A stretch of 64,000 bases of DNA from Nocardia sp. CY41 (GTDB lineage: Bacteria > Actinomycetota > Actinomycetes > Mycobacteriales > Mycobacteriaceae), in the NCBI RefSeq assembly GCF_009829325.1, contig NZ_VUOS01000026.1:62001-126000 (forward strand), in the 5' to 3' direction. Under the pieces are notes generated by a model. That model ran no database searches. It was given only the letters and a program-made list of their open reading frames with translations, and was not told the origin of the DNA. The first letter of the stretch is position 1. Each line of letters starts with the position of its first letter. The translations under genes were made by a program, and so were the position numbers. Below, in pieces: positions 1 to 9,273 of the stretch.

Positions 1-1320
1 ACACGGTACAACACGGTCATCACATTCCTGCGCGACAGTGGGACCAAGACCCGGGAAGAAGCACAGGTCGCGCTAGAGGTAGCTGCTCGGCGGTACCAGG
101 AGGCGCAGCTGCGCATGGCGGCCTTGAGGCAGAGGACTGACCCGGTTTCCGACAGGAAGACTCGTGTTCTCCGCGACATGCTCACTCAGGCCGAGTTCAA
201 ACTGGCCGAGCTGAACCGGGCCGATACCGAGACTCGTCGCCGTCGCAACGAATGTATCGCCGAGACCGCACGAGTCCAGGCCGACCTCGACCGACTGGGC
301 CGGATGCGGGAAGCCGGGCAGCGGCTCGCCTCCATCGAGTTCAGCGTTTGTCCTCGCTGCATGCAGTCGGTGACCCATCGCTCGGTGCCCGAGTCGTCCT
401 GTCGCCTGTGCTTGCAAAACGAGACAATCGTCGACGATCACGGTCACACACAGTATGAGATCGAACAGCTCACCGGTCAGCTCGCCGAAATGGCAGCGCA
501 AATCAGAGTGCTGGACGATCATCGCGAATCCGTCGCAGCCGCAACGCGCGAGCGAGAACAGCTTGTCGCCGAACTGAACATGATTGTGGAAGAGAGGACC
601 TCGAAGCGGATCAGTCCACGGCTTCAGGAATTCACCGATACCGCACAGGAATCGGCTGCGGCGCAGGTCGACGAGCAGCACATGGAATCGATCATTCGTC
701 AATGGGAAACGGTTGATGAGTTGCGGGTCGAAGTGGATGACCTGCGTTCGGAGTACGCGGTGGTCGAGGGACGGCATAGCGATGCGGTGGAAGCGGTAGA
801 AGAACGTCGAACAGAGATCATCGAGGAGATCAGTGAAGAGTTCGACGCTATGGTGCGAGCCATCGGAATCCCCGACATCGAAACAGCGCGAATCGACAGG
901 ACGACCTATCTTCCCGTCATCAACGAAACACCGTTCCACGTGCGGGCCAAGCTGGCAGGTGGGACCACCACCGCCACTCAGGTGGCGTACTGGTGTTCGT
1001 TGATGGCGGTAGCACTGCGTAACGTCGAGACACCCTATCCCGCCTTCCTGCTCATCGACAGCCCGCGCATGGGTCTGAACACGGCGAACAGCCTCGCTGC
1101 GGAGATGTATCGAGTGCTGACAACCCAAGTCGCGGCCGTTCCCGGCAGACTGCAGGTCATCATTGCGGACAACGAACTGCCGACGAGCTACATTCGCGAA
1201 TACGCGCAGCTGAGCTTCGACTACGACAATCCGACAGTCTCGACCATCGAGCACCCGGGCCCGTCCAGCGTGGACAGCATCCATCAACGCAACGGCGGAC
1301 GTCCTGACTCGGTGACGTGA
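1..1320 (+). CDS. SMC/Rad50-like ATPase, C-terminal part (truncated by window start)
   Basis: The frame is open from the first base, so the N-terminal half with the Walker A site lies outside the window; 439 residues are visible. They are largely heptad-like coiled coil rich in Glu, Arg and Ala. A four-cysteine cluster, CPRC then CRLC about 15 residues later (near residues 117-137), interrupts the coil and could be a zinc hook or ribbon. The C-terminal head has a serine-rich signature-like region (near residues 315-340), a Walker B segment FLLIDSPRMGLN (near 349) and the strand QVIIADNE in place of a usual H-loop. I infer an ABC-type SMC-like ATPase of the kind found in phage-defence loci; its partner is not certain. 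Confidence 0.75.
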   Translation, partial: TRYNTVITFLRDSGTKTREEAQVALEVAARRYQEAQLRMAALRQRTDPVSDRKTRVLRDMLTQAEFKLAELNRADTETRRRRNECIAETARVQADLDRLGRMREAGQRLASIEFSVCPRCMQSVTHRSVPESSCRLCLQNETIVDDHGHTQYEIEQLTGQLAEMAAQIRVLDDHRESVAAATREREQLVAELNMIVEERTSKRISPRLQEFTDTAQESAAAQVDEQHMESIIRQWETVDELRVEVDDLRSEYAVVEGRHSDAVEAVEERRTEIIEEISEEFDAMVRAIGIPDIETARIDRTTYLPVINETPFHVRAKLAGGTTTATQVAYWCSLMAVALRNVETPYPAFLLIDSPRMGLNTANSLAAEMYRVLTTQVAAVPGRLQVIIADNELPTSYIREYAQLSFDYDNPTVSTIEHPGPSSVDSIHQRNGGRPDSVT

Positions 1321-1457
1321 TCGGGGCCGCGCTGGACAGGCCCGGGGTGACACGGCTGGCGCTGCTGCACACACTCGGCACGTTTCTTCGAGCGCATCCC
1401 CTCCGCCAGCTTTCACCCGCGCGTTCACCTCGGTCGCGGTCGTCACGCCCGCGCGGT

Positions 1458-1685
1458 TCACCATGTCTGGCGACCTTCGGTGCTGTCGGATCGCTTGTAG
1501 GGCCGCTGTGCACGTGTGTGTGTGTGCCAGCGTTGGCGAAGCAAACCGAGGCCACGCTCGACAGCGCTCATGCGATCTATAACGGCGGGGTCATCCGGGT
1601 CATAACCTGCCTCGGTCAATGCATCACGGTCTTCCGGGCTCATGCCTGGTTGGACGCTGTACCTGTGGCCGAGGTTCCCGGCCAT
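1458..1685 (-). CDS. small hypothetical protein (75 aa)
   Basis: This minus-strand frame has protein-like composition (PEDRDALTEAGYDPDDPAVIDR, acidic and helix-forming) in the centre, and a GAGAAGG ribosome-binding site 5-6 nt before the ATG. I do not recognise a family. The C-terminal third is basic and low in complexity and may be read-through of decayed sequence. It lies in a roughly 1-kb zone between the SMC-like gene and the HsdM/HEPN-like gene where several short, damaged frames cluster. It could be a real small gene or a remnant. Confidence 0.35.
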   Translation of the reverse strand: MAGNLGHRYSVQPGMSPEDRDALTEAGYDPDDPAVIDRMSAVERGLGLLRQRWHTHTRAQRPYKRSDSTEGRQTW

Positions 1686-1754
1686 TCGGACGCCTTCTCG
1701 TCGTTGCAGTTCCTACCCGACGAGACTCGCCGGTAGCCCGCTGGTATCGAGGCC

Positions 1755-2006
1755 CTAGCTTGTCGTGTCGCCTGGCGGTGGCGGCTGAGGGTCGCGCGAG
1801 GCCGGCCCGCGTCCCAGTGGGTGGATGGTCCGCGACCATCGAGGTCGGAGAGACCGCCGCAACCTCGGGTACTTGCGGGTGTCGGCTTCGGCGTAATTCC
1901 GCAGTATCTCGCTGAGCCGGGCCGCGATCTGCTCGAGTTGCTCGGTAGTGAGCGCGGTACCGAATGCGGCGGTATCGAGGAGTTGGCTCCGTGCCACACC
2001 AACCAT
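1755..2006 (-). CDS. small hypothetical protein (83 aa), possibly frameshifted
   Basis: The first 45 residues look genuine: they contain TALTTEQLEQIAARLSEIL, an amphipathic helix ending in NYAEADTRKYP. The remainder turns into Pro/Arg-rich sequence, as expected when a frame is lost. I chose the ATG at 2006; a GTG lies two codons earlier, and the ribosome-binding site is weak in both cases. The family is not recognised. It sits upstream of the other minus-strand small frame (1458-1685) and may once have been co-transcribed with it. Confidence 0.35.
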   Translation of the reverse strand: MVGVARSQLLDTAAFGTALTTEQLEQIAARLSEILRNYAEADTRKYPRLRRSLRPRWSRTIHPLGRGPASRDPQPPPPGDTTS

Positions 2007-2055
2007 ACTCACCGTGATCGGTCATTCCCCGTATTCTCGATCGGCATTCGCCTGA

Positions 2056-2328
2056 ATCGCCTCAAGCGCGGACCAGTGGAGATACCCAATCATCTGGGGC
2101 GGGGCGACTCAAGAGCAGCAGCGCTTCGACCAGGCCGAGGCCCGACGCGCTTCCTCGGCCAAGGCCTTGGATCCGTTGTGGTGGGCAGACATCTCCGAAC
2201 ATCGGACCGCCCAATTGTCGGCGGTGGTGCCCGTATCGCTCACCCGCGTCACGGCTTCGCCTGCCCACCCTAGGGGAACCGAACGCCATGATGACAGCCA
2301 GCACCGGCACCCCGTGCGGCACGAATAG
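2056..2328 (+). pseudogene. remnant of a small Trp-rich protein gene
   Basis: This plus-strand frame has strongly protein-like content (RYPIIWGGATQEQQRFDQAE, then AKALDPLWWADISEHRTAQL) but no start codon between the preceding TGA (2053-2055) and the conserved-looking body. The upstream coding part must therefore be lost or out of frame. The family is unknown to me. I call it a decayed gene because of the missing start and its setting among other damaged short frames. A real start by frameshift or a non-canonical codon is not excluded. Confidence 0.35.
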
Positions 2329-2352
2329 CGGAAGCCTGAGTGCTCGGCGGTG

Positions 2353-4710
2353 ATGCTAGTCAGGAAGCCGGCAGCATCCCCCGGCTATCGCGATGCCCGG
2401 AAAGGGGACCAAGTCATCAGCGACTTCCTCGTGTGGCATCAAACTATGGAGGAGGCGGAGGGGTTCATACTTCGAGATCCGCAGGGAGGCAGAAGGATAT
2501 TGGACGAGCAACTCATGGTTACCGATACTCCGTTAGGGGCACTACTGCAGTTGCTGGCATTGGCTCTGCAACGCTCGGCGGGCGATGAGCCAACCGTGCT
2601 CGTTGAGGAGAGGCCAGATGCAGACTGCCGCTCGCTGGACTGGGGGCCTGGCGCGGTCTACGCGGCTGGTGAGAATCTTTCAGCCATGCTGTCGGCACTG
2701 CTGGAAGCGCATCCTAGTGTCGTATGGATTCCTCTGTGGGAGCGCGCCGCCGAGTCGCGCCGACCACACTACGACCAGCACATGCAGGAGCTTCGGCCGT
2801 ATTCGCGTGATTCGGGCCTGGCAGTCCTCTTGCCTGCGGGGGAACTCAGCTCCCGGGCTGCGGTGACGATGCGGCAGTACATGTACGCACACTGGGACGT
2901 GGTGGCGGTAATCGAGGCCGGACGTCCTACCCCCCTTGCGCATTTCCGCTTTCGAGTCGCAGCTGTCGTACTTCGGGCCAAGACTGATCCTGCGCCCCCT
3001 CTGAGGATGTTTCGCGTTCCGACGGACGCCGACGCCGACGATGTCAGATCCGACTTCGCACGTCTGTTGGAGCAAGGCGGAGGCCACAGCAAGTTCGGTT
3101 ACGTTTTGCGCGAGATTCCAGACGCGGATATCGGTCTCAACTTCGATGCTCACGACCCAGCTGTCAAGCAGCAGCGTGCAAGCCTGTCAGGGTTCGGCGG
3201 TGTCGTTCGCCTGCGCGAGCTGTATGAGTTCCCGCCTAGGATCCATTACCTGGAGCTTAAAGAAAAGGAAAGTGCGCCCGATACCGCGGGTGCGGCGCGG
3301 GTTCTGCGGGGCCAGGACGTCGGCCGCGATGGGGTCCTGGCAGCACCTAGTGAGGACACGTGGTGGTCCTGTATAGCCGAGCAATTCCACCTCGCGGTAG
3401 GTGACGTACTGGTGCGGCGCATGTACCGTCGCAACGATTCCGGTGGTCTGGTGCTAGTCACCGTTCGCCCGGAGGACCTTCCGGCCGTGGCCTCGGACCA
3501 CCTGCTGGTGATGAGACCCCGTGACCGGCAGGCGACGCGAGACAGAGAATTCGCCCTGAGGTTCCTCCGAACTCCTGTTGCTCTGACGCTGCTCAACGCC
3601 GCGCTGAACAATGCCCAGGAAGTGGTGCAAATTTTGGCGACGCCGTTGGCAGAAATGGTTGTTCCGCGACCGGATCAGGATTTGGCCGACGCGTTGGATG
3701 GTCTGGACGCAGCGAAGGATCGCCTTCAACGATGGCAGGCGCAGGCCGATGAAATCCTTACCTCGGTGTTCCGCGGCGACACGCCATCGGAAGCTCGGCG
3801 ACGCATCATAGAGTCCGGCCGCACGCTGCGGTTACGTGTCGAGGCTGCCTCGTTGTTGGACGACCTCGGCCACACCGTGCGGACGCGCTTCCCGTACCCG
3901 GTCGCCGCACGTTGGCGCACCGCTGAGGTACTGCAGAGTACGGCACCAACCAGGGAAGCCTATGGAGCAATTCTGGACGCGACCGAGATCCTGCTGTGCT
4001 ATTGCGCGCTGGTGACGTTGGCGTTGACCCGCCAGGAGGGTATCGAACTCGGCTCCGCCGGCGAGCTACGGGCGAAACTTTGCACCGGCCGCGCGGGGCC
4101 AGGCCTGGGTGAATGGACCGCAGTCCTGACCGAGGCCGCCACCACTAAGCGGCTCCGATCCATGACGCCGTCACATCCGCTCGGTGATCTGCGTGGCTTG
4201 CTCGCCAATGCCGCAGTCAATGGTGCACGGCAACGACTCGCCGACCGACGCAACGATCAAGCGCACATGCGTCACACCGACGCAGCCGACTTGCCGGACG
4301 CGGTGCGAGACGCCGCCAAAGACTTGAGAATCCTCCTCGACGCCGCCCAATTCCTGACCGACTGGCCACTTGTGCAGGTAGCTGCGGTACGGCGCGATTC
4401 GCTGACTCGGCGTTCCTACATCGAGTACCGCGAGTTGATGGGTGACCACCCAGTCGTACCAGTCAGCTCGTCCGAACATACGGACAACGAGTTGGAAGTC
4501 GGCAGTCTCTACCTCCGCGGCCCCGAACAGCGACTGCATCTCCTCCGGCCATTCCTGATCGGCAAAGATTGCCCGGTGTGCCGGAACTGGTCGACGTTCC
4601 ATGTCGACAGGGCGCCACAGGGAGCGGTGGTCTTAAAGAGCCTTGAGCATGGTCATACGACGGTAGATTCAACGCTCAGCGACGTTCTCCAGATCGTCGG
4701 CCTGCTTTAG
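2353..4710 (+). CDS. HsdM/HsdS-like protein with C-terminal HEPN-like region
   Basis: 785 aa from the ATG (a GTG lies one codon earlier; no strong ribosome-binding site). Roughly residues 130-220 resemble the late part of N6-adenine methylases (GLAVLLPAGELSSRAAVTMR, then a VVLRAK strand), but I see neither a DPxxGTGG nor an NPPY motif, so methyltransferase activity is doubtful. Residues about 300-480 look like an HsdS target-recognition region (RGQDVGRDG, LATPLAEMVVP) followed by the usual C-terminal helix. Residues about 530-690 are all-helical and contain RRNDQAHMRH, which fits the HEPN RNase motif R-x4-H. The C-terminus carries a CPVC pair. I infer a defence effector joining DNA recognition to a possible RNase. 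It converges on the hsd operon, with 169 nt between the gene ends. Confidence 0.6.
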   Translation: MLVRKPAASPGYRDARKGDQVISDFLVWHQTMEEAEGFILRDPQGGRRILDEQLMVTDTPLGALLQLLALALQRSAGDEPTVLVEERPDADCRSLDWGPGAVYAAGENLSAMLSALLEAHPSVVWIPLWERAAESRRPHYDQHMQELRPYSRDSGLAVLLPAGELSSRAAVTMRQYMYAHWDVVAVIEAGRPTPLAHFRFRVAAVVLRAKTDPAPPLRMFRVPTDADADDVRSDFARLLEQGGGHSKFGYVLREIPDADIGLNFDAHDPAVKQQRASLSGFGGVVRLRELYEFPPRIHYLELKEKESAPDTAGAARVLRGQDVGRDGVLAAPSEDTWWSCIAEQFHLAVGDVLVRRMYRRNDSGGLVLVTVRPEDLPAVASDHLLVMRPRDRQATRDREFALRFLRTPVALTLLNAALNNAQEVVQILATPLAEMVVPRPDQDLADALDGLDAAKDRLQRWQAQADEILTSVFRGDTPSEARRRIIESGRTLRLRVEAASLLDDLGHTVRTRFPYPVAARWRTAEVLQSTAPTREAYGAILDATEILLCYCALVTLALTRQEGIELGSAGELRAKLCTGRAGPGLGEWTAVLTEAATTKRLRSMTPSHPLGDLRGLLANAAVNGARQRLADRRNDQAHMRHTDAADLPDAVRDAAKDLRILLDAAQFLTDWPLVQVAAVRRDSLTRRSYIEYRELMGDHPVVPVSSSEHTDNELEVGSLYLRGPEQRLHLLRPFLIGKDCPVCRNWSTFHVDRAPQGAVVLKSLEHGHTTVDSTLSDVLQIVGLL

Positions 4711-4879
4711 TCACCATCCCGGCATGAGATTCCTGATACAGGTTGGTGAGATCCACAGAGGTACAGGGCCCCTTCTCTTGGGTGGCGTCGAACTGTCGCC
4801 TGTGTTCTTCGCCGAGGGCGACCTGGCAAAGGAGTGCTTGAGTACGTACCACACACGGTCTCTTCCGGGGCCGGGCCGC

Positions 4880-7800
4880 TCACACGTCCGTCTGCTGATC
4901 GATCGCTGCCTCGTAGAAGGCGTCCGCGAGCGCCATGATTACAGCGCTGATGCCAGGGCCGTCGCTGAAGAAGTAGTCGGCCATGGTGTTGTGAGCTTCC
5001 TGGTTGTCGAGGACCGCCTCAGTGACCGCCGCCTGGAAGTCCTGGGACTCCATGAACTGTTTCTTCGAGTTCACCTTGGTCTGGTTGACCAGGTCCGGGT
5101 AGGCGAGCAGCCGCTGCACCAATCCCTGCACGAACTCACGGACCTGCGACTCGGCGAACAACTCGGCACCGAAGAGGTCGTTCATCTTGTCGATGACGAC
5201 CTGTAGTGCGACGTACTTCGGCTCCTTCCGGGTGCCGGTGCCCGCGGCGCTGATGCCCTTGAGCTCGCCGTCACCGGTCAGCGAGATGTCGACCGCGATG
5301 CCCTTGTTGTGCTTGACCCCGACCAGGACCACGTCGGAGAGGTCGACCTCCGCGGCCCAGGAGGAGTCTGCGATGACCTTCTCCAGGAGCCGCAGGAATA
5401 TCGACAACATCTCCATGTACGGGTCGCCGTAGTCGACGATCTGGCTCATGAAGTCGTAGAGCCGGACGTAGGTGGAGACGTCCTTGCGAAACAGGTCGAG
5501 GGTGTTGAGGGTGACTTTGTCGTCGGCCTCGATCGCCGCCGCGTAGCGGCGGGCGAAATCGCTCTTGGCCGGGCTGATCGCGGCCGAGAGCGCGTTGTTG
5601 CCCTTGCGGGTGACCCACAGTTCGGCTACCTCGCGCACTTGCCCCGGCGTGTAGATCCCGGCCTGGGCGAGCTTGGTGGCGAGGTGGACGACGACGTACG
5701 GGTCGGTTTCGGTCTCCAGGGTGGCATTGGTGAAGTACGGCTCGAACGCAGTCCGGATGTCCTCGGGCTTGTTGACGAAGTCGATGACGAACGTCTTTCG
5801 CTTCTGCTCCCCACCGGCAGTGCGATGGGTGCGGTTGAGCCGAGACAGCGTCTGCACGGCAGTGACCCCGGAGAGCTTTTTGTCGACGTACATCGCCGAG
5901 AGCAAAGGTTGATCGAACCCGGTCTGGAACTTGTTGGCGACCAACATGATCTTGTAGGTCGCGCCCTTGAAGGCGGCAGCCAGGTCCGAGCCGGCGCCGG
6001 GGTTGAGGTTGGCTTCGGTGAACTCGTCGGCCTTGCTCGGCTGCGGCCCCCAGTCCGAAGCCCACTTTTCGTCCTCGGCCATAGTCACCGAGCCGGAGAA
6101 GGCGACCAGGGTGCGGTAGTTGTAGGAGGAGTCCATGGCGGCCCGCTTGGCGATGTAGGCGTCGATCGCTTTCTTGTACTTCACCGCGGCCTTGCGCGAG
6201 TCGGTCACGACCATCGCCTTCGCCTTGCCCTCCAGCAGGTGGGCGACGTTGGCGTGGAAGTGCTCGACGATGATCTGCACCTTCTGGCTGATGTTGGTCG
6301 GATGCAGTTTCACCCACCGCATCAGCCCCTTACGCGCCGCGGCCTCCTCCACCTCGCCACCGTCGCCGCTCTCGGCCTTACCGGCGATCTTCAGCGCGGT
6401 GTCGTAGGTCTGGTAGCCCTTGAGCACGTCGAGGATGTAGCCCTCCTCGATCGCCTGCCGCATCGAGTAGAGGTGGAACTCGACCGGCTTCCCGTCAGGA
6501 CCCTTGCGGCCGAAGAGCTCCAGGGTCTTGTTCTTCGGCGTCGCGGTGAACGCGAAGTAGGAGATGTTCTCCGACTCGGCCCGCTCGGTCATCTCCGAGG
6601 CCAGGATCGCCTCGATGCCGATCTCCCCACCGTCCTCGATCTCCTTGATCTCCTCCGCGGTCAGCACGGCCTTGAGCTTGGAGGAGATCTGGCCAGACTG
6701 CGAGGAGTGCGCCTCGTCGGCGATCACCGCGAACCGACGCCCCTTCAGCGACGAGTCGGCCCGGATCTCGTCGAGGGCGAACGGGAATGTCTGCACCGTC
6801 ACCGCGATGATCAGCTCCCCGTTCTTCAAAGCGGTCGCCAGCAGCCCGGATTTCGACTTCGCCCCCGCCTTGCGGACGTCCTCCGGGCTGATCGTGGCCA
6901 CGATCTTCCCCGACCCGTCGATCTGCCGGATCGCCTCCTGGAGCTGCCCGTCGAGCACGGTGCGGTCCACGACCACGATCACCGAGTCGAAGACCTTCTC
7001 GTCGTTCACGTGCAGACGCGCCAGCCGGTGCGCGGTCCAGGCAATGGTGTTCGTCTTCCCTGACCCTGCCGAGTGCTCGATCAGGTAGCGACGCCCCACC
7101 CCCTCCTCGCTCACCGCGGCCACGATGTTCGTCACGGCCTCCCACTGGTGGAACCGAGGGAAGAGCATGCTTGTACGCCGCACCGACGTCCCAGTCGCGA
7201 CATCCCACTCCTGCTTGGTCTCCACGATCATCAGCCGGCCGATGATGTTGAGCCAGGCGTCTTTCTCCCAGACCCGCTCCCACAGGTACGCCGTCGCCGA
7301 CCTCTTCTTGGCACCAGGCGGGTTGCCCGCGCCACCGTCGTGACCCATGTTGAACGGCAGGAAGTGCGTCTTCTCGCCCTCGAGCCGGGTGGTCATCGCG
7401 GCAAGGTCGTTGGATACCGCGAAGTGCACCAGCGCCCGATGCCCGAACGACAGCAGCGGCTCCGGCCGCCCGTTGGTCAGCGGATGCCGTTTCTTGCGGT
7501 ACTGGTTGATCGCCTCATCAAGAGACTGGGCGAAGTCGGTCTTCAACTCGACAGTGGCGACCGGGAGCCCGTTGACGAAGAAGACCAGGTCGATGCTGCG
7601 CGTGTCAGCGGTGGAGAAATACACCTGCCGCATCACCCGCACCCGCATCGCCGCGTACTGGTCGTTGGTGGTCGCGTTCAGACTCGTCTCGGGGCGGAAC
7701 TGCGCCATCTTCAACCGGCCACCGCCGATGTACTGCACCCCGTTACGCAAGATGTTCAGCGTCCCGCCACCATGTTCGAGAGGCTTGTCGAGCGCCGTGG

Positions 7801-8014
7801 CCAGCACGTCGAGGAACTTCGCCTGCGACCCCGCCGCCTTCAAAGCCTTCTCGTACGCCGCCTGCTGGGTATGCTCCAGCCAGGCGAACAGGTCCTCGGG
7901 AAAGAGCGCCCGCTCCCGGTCGTACCCAGTGTCATTGTCGGAGTAGAGCCACCCGTGGTCGGCTAGGTACTCGCAGATCTCGGATTCGAAGACGACCTCG
8001 TTGTGACCGGCCAT
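4880..8014 (-). CDS. hsdR: type I restriction enzyme R subunit (HsdR)
   Basis: 1044 aa, the usual HsdR length. The N-terminal nuclease domain has the PD-(D/E)xK pattern (Asp in SIDLVFF, then VELK near residue 156). A superfamily 2 translocase follows with Walker A SAGSGKT (near 314), DEAH (near 434), FTATP (near 490) and the late helicase motifs around QTLSRLNR. HsdR cuts DNA after ATP-driven translocation when the HsdM2S complex meets unmethylated sites. The ATG at 8014 shares one base with the hsdS TGA; a GTG one codon upstream would also work. It is the last gene of the hsdM-hsdS-hsdR operon, with no frameshift seen. Confidence 0.95.
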   Translation of the reverse strand: MAGHNEVVFESEICEYLADHGWLYSDNDTGYDRERALFPEDLFAWLEHTQQAAYEKALKAAGSQAKFLDVLATALDKPLEHGGGTLNILRNGVQYIGGGRLKMAQFRPETSLNATTNDQYAAMRVRVMRQVYFSTADTRSIDLVFFVNGLPVATVELKTDFAQSLDEAINQYRKKRHPLTNGRPEPLLSFGHRALVHFAVSNDLAAMTTRLEGEKTHFLPFNMGHDGGAGNPPGAKKRSATAYLWERVWEKDAWLNIIGRLMIVETKQEWDVATGTSVRRTSMLFPRFHQWEAVTNIVAAVSEEGVGRRYLIEHSAGSGKTNTIAWTAHRLARLHVNDEKVFDSVIVVVDRTVLDGQLQEAIRQIDGSGKIVATISPEDVRKAGAKSKSGLLATALKNGELIIAVTVQTFPFALDEIRADSSLKGRRFAVIADEAHSSQSGQISSKLKAVLTAEEIKEIEDGGEIGIEAILASEMTERAESENISYFAFTATPKNKTLELFGRKGPDGKPVEFHLYSMRQAIEEGYILDVLKGYQTYDTALKIAGKAESGDGGEVEEAAARKGLMRWVKLHPTNISQKVQIIVEHFHANVAHLLEGKAKAMVVTDSRKAAVKYKKAIDAYIAKRAAMDSSYNYRTLVAFSGSVTMAEDEKWASDWGPQPSKADEFTEANLNPGAGSDLAAAFKGATYKIMLVANKFQTGFDQPLLSAMYVDKKLSGVTAVQTLSRLNRTHRTAGGEQKRKTFVIDFVNKPEDIRTAFEPYFTNATLETETDPYVVVHLATKLAQAGIYTPGQVREVAELWVTRKGNNALSAAISPAKSDFARRYAAAIEADDKVTLNTLDLFRKDVSTYVRLYDFMSQIVDYGDPYMEMLSIFLRLLEKVIADSSWAAEVDLSDVVLVGVKHNKGIAVDISLTGDGELKGISAAGTGTRKEPKYVALQVVIDKMNDLFGAELFAESQVREFVQGLVQRLLAYPDLVNQTKVNSKKQFMESQDFQAAVTEAVLDNQEAHNTMADYFFSDGPGISAVIMALADAFYEAAIDQQTDV

Positions 8015-9273
8015 CACACCATCTCCCGCATGTCGATCTGCCCCGTCACCGCCGCCGTGATCAACGCTGCCCGCCGCTCACGAGCGAGCTCCACGAACCG
8101 CTCCGACTCGGCAATAAGTCTGTCGATCTTCGCGGTATCGGCGTCCGACCGGGCCACAAGCGCATCTTGCGTGTCCCTGTCCGGAAGGGGAATCTCAACC
8201 TGTTGCACAACCTTCGTATTGAGGCGTGCACGGGTCGAGCCGCGAGCAAGCAGCATGATCTGTGAGCGCGTCTGCGGAGCAGACATCACCCAAGCAAGGT
8301 ACGCCGCACCCACCTGTTCGTTGGGTCGGAGGCGATAGCAATCGGCTTTCACGATCGCCGGCCCAAGTGCGGGCACCACCGCCGCCCTACCGAGCGGCAT
8401 CTTGTCGTCGCCAAGCCCAGCGACAACGACATCACCTTGCTCGACGGTGTGCGCTTCGAGTTCCTCGGCGTAGTCAAGTGGGATGAACGCGGCGTCACCG
8501 TCCTTGAATTCGTTCATGCCGATATTGCCAAGTCGGATCACGCGGGCCCCGTCGTCCGAGTAATGAGCTGACGTGAGTGAAGATCCGAACGGACCATCGA
8601 CGATCGACTCGATGACGCGACGAACAGTAGCGGGACGCCCGAGGCGTCGGGCCTTCTCAACACATGTGGCCCATATCGAGTCCCGGCGTTCACGAAGCAT
8701 CTCGATTAGCCGCTGCTGCTCCTCGATGAGCGTGTCGATGCGGGCGGTCTCGCGGTCGAGGTAGTCGGCGATGGTGCGTTGCTCCTCCGGTGGCGGTACC
8801 GGAATCGCCATGCCGAGGAAGACATCCGGGTAAAGCCGCAGCCGCGAGGACCAGATGCCGCGCGAGAGACGAGTCATCTCCATCACGTACGGGGTCGATC
8901 GGTAGAGGTAGTCATAGAACACCGGATTGAACGGCGCACCTGGGCGAGGCCTGTAGACGCCATACGCCGGGCTCACGATCCCGGGCTGCCTCGCAACGCC
9001 GAGCGCTCCCATCCACGCCCACATCGTGTTGATGACGAGATCGCCAGTGTCCACCAAGCGGTAGCCATCGAGGTTCTCCGCCGCAGTCATCGTCACGTTC
9101 TTCTCCGACTTCGGAGTGATGCCTGTCAGATGCGAAACGCTGAGGAGCTCCTCCGAGCCATCGACAGTGACAGCCGGTGACTCGGCCAGAAGCTCCTTAT
9201 TCCGAGTCCAGCGCCAGCGGGCCGGAACTCTGCCCGCCCAAGCCTGCTCGAAATCGAACTGCGCTTGCGTCAC
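8014..9273 (-). CDS. hsdS: type I restriction-modification specificity subunit (HsdS)
   Basis: 419 aa. It has two target-recognition domains, each followed by a conserved helix. The first ends with PEEQRTIADYLDRETARIDTL (near residues 190-215) and the second with a related DADTAKIDRLIAESERFVEL near the C-terminus, the classic pseudo-twofold HsdS layout. The first domain starts at PARWRWTRNKELL. I chose the GTG at 9273, which overlaps the hsdM stop by 4 nt (GTGA); longer starts would only add antisense-like Arg/Pro-rich sequence. HsdS sets the recognition sequence for both methylation and cleavage, but the target cannot be read from sequence. Confidence 0.92.
   Translation of the reverse strand: MTQAQFDFEQAWAGRVPARWRWTRNKELLAESPAVTVDGSEELLSVSHLTGITPKSEKNVTMTAAENLDGYRLVDTGDLVINTMWAWMGALGVARQPGIVSPAYGVYRPRPGAPFNPVFYDYLYRSTPYVMEMTRLSRGIWSSRLRLYPDVFLGMAIPVPPPEEQRTIADYLDRETARIDTLIEEQQRLIEMLRERRDSIWATCVEKARRLGRPATVRRVIESIVDGPFGSSLTSAHYSDDGARVIRLGNIGMNEFKDGDAAFIPLDYAEELEAHTVEQGDVVVAGLGDDKMPLGRAAVVPALGPAIVKADCYRLRPNEQVGAAYLAWVMSAPQTRSQIMLLARGSTRARLNTKVVQQVEIPLPDRDTQDALVARSDADTAKIDRLIAESERFVELARERRAALITAAVTGQIDMREMV

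Noticed and set aside
4724..5206. 160-aa plus-strand frame after the HEPN-like gene
   Set aside because: Its first 50 residues look mildly protein-like, but two thirds lie antisense to the hsdR C-terminus and no ribosome-binding site precedes it.
5309..7063. 584-aa open frame on the plus strand inside hsdR
   Set aside because: It is antisense to a gene with clear helicase motifs and has the Val/Leu/Arg/Gly-rich composition of antisense frames in high-GC DNA.
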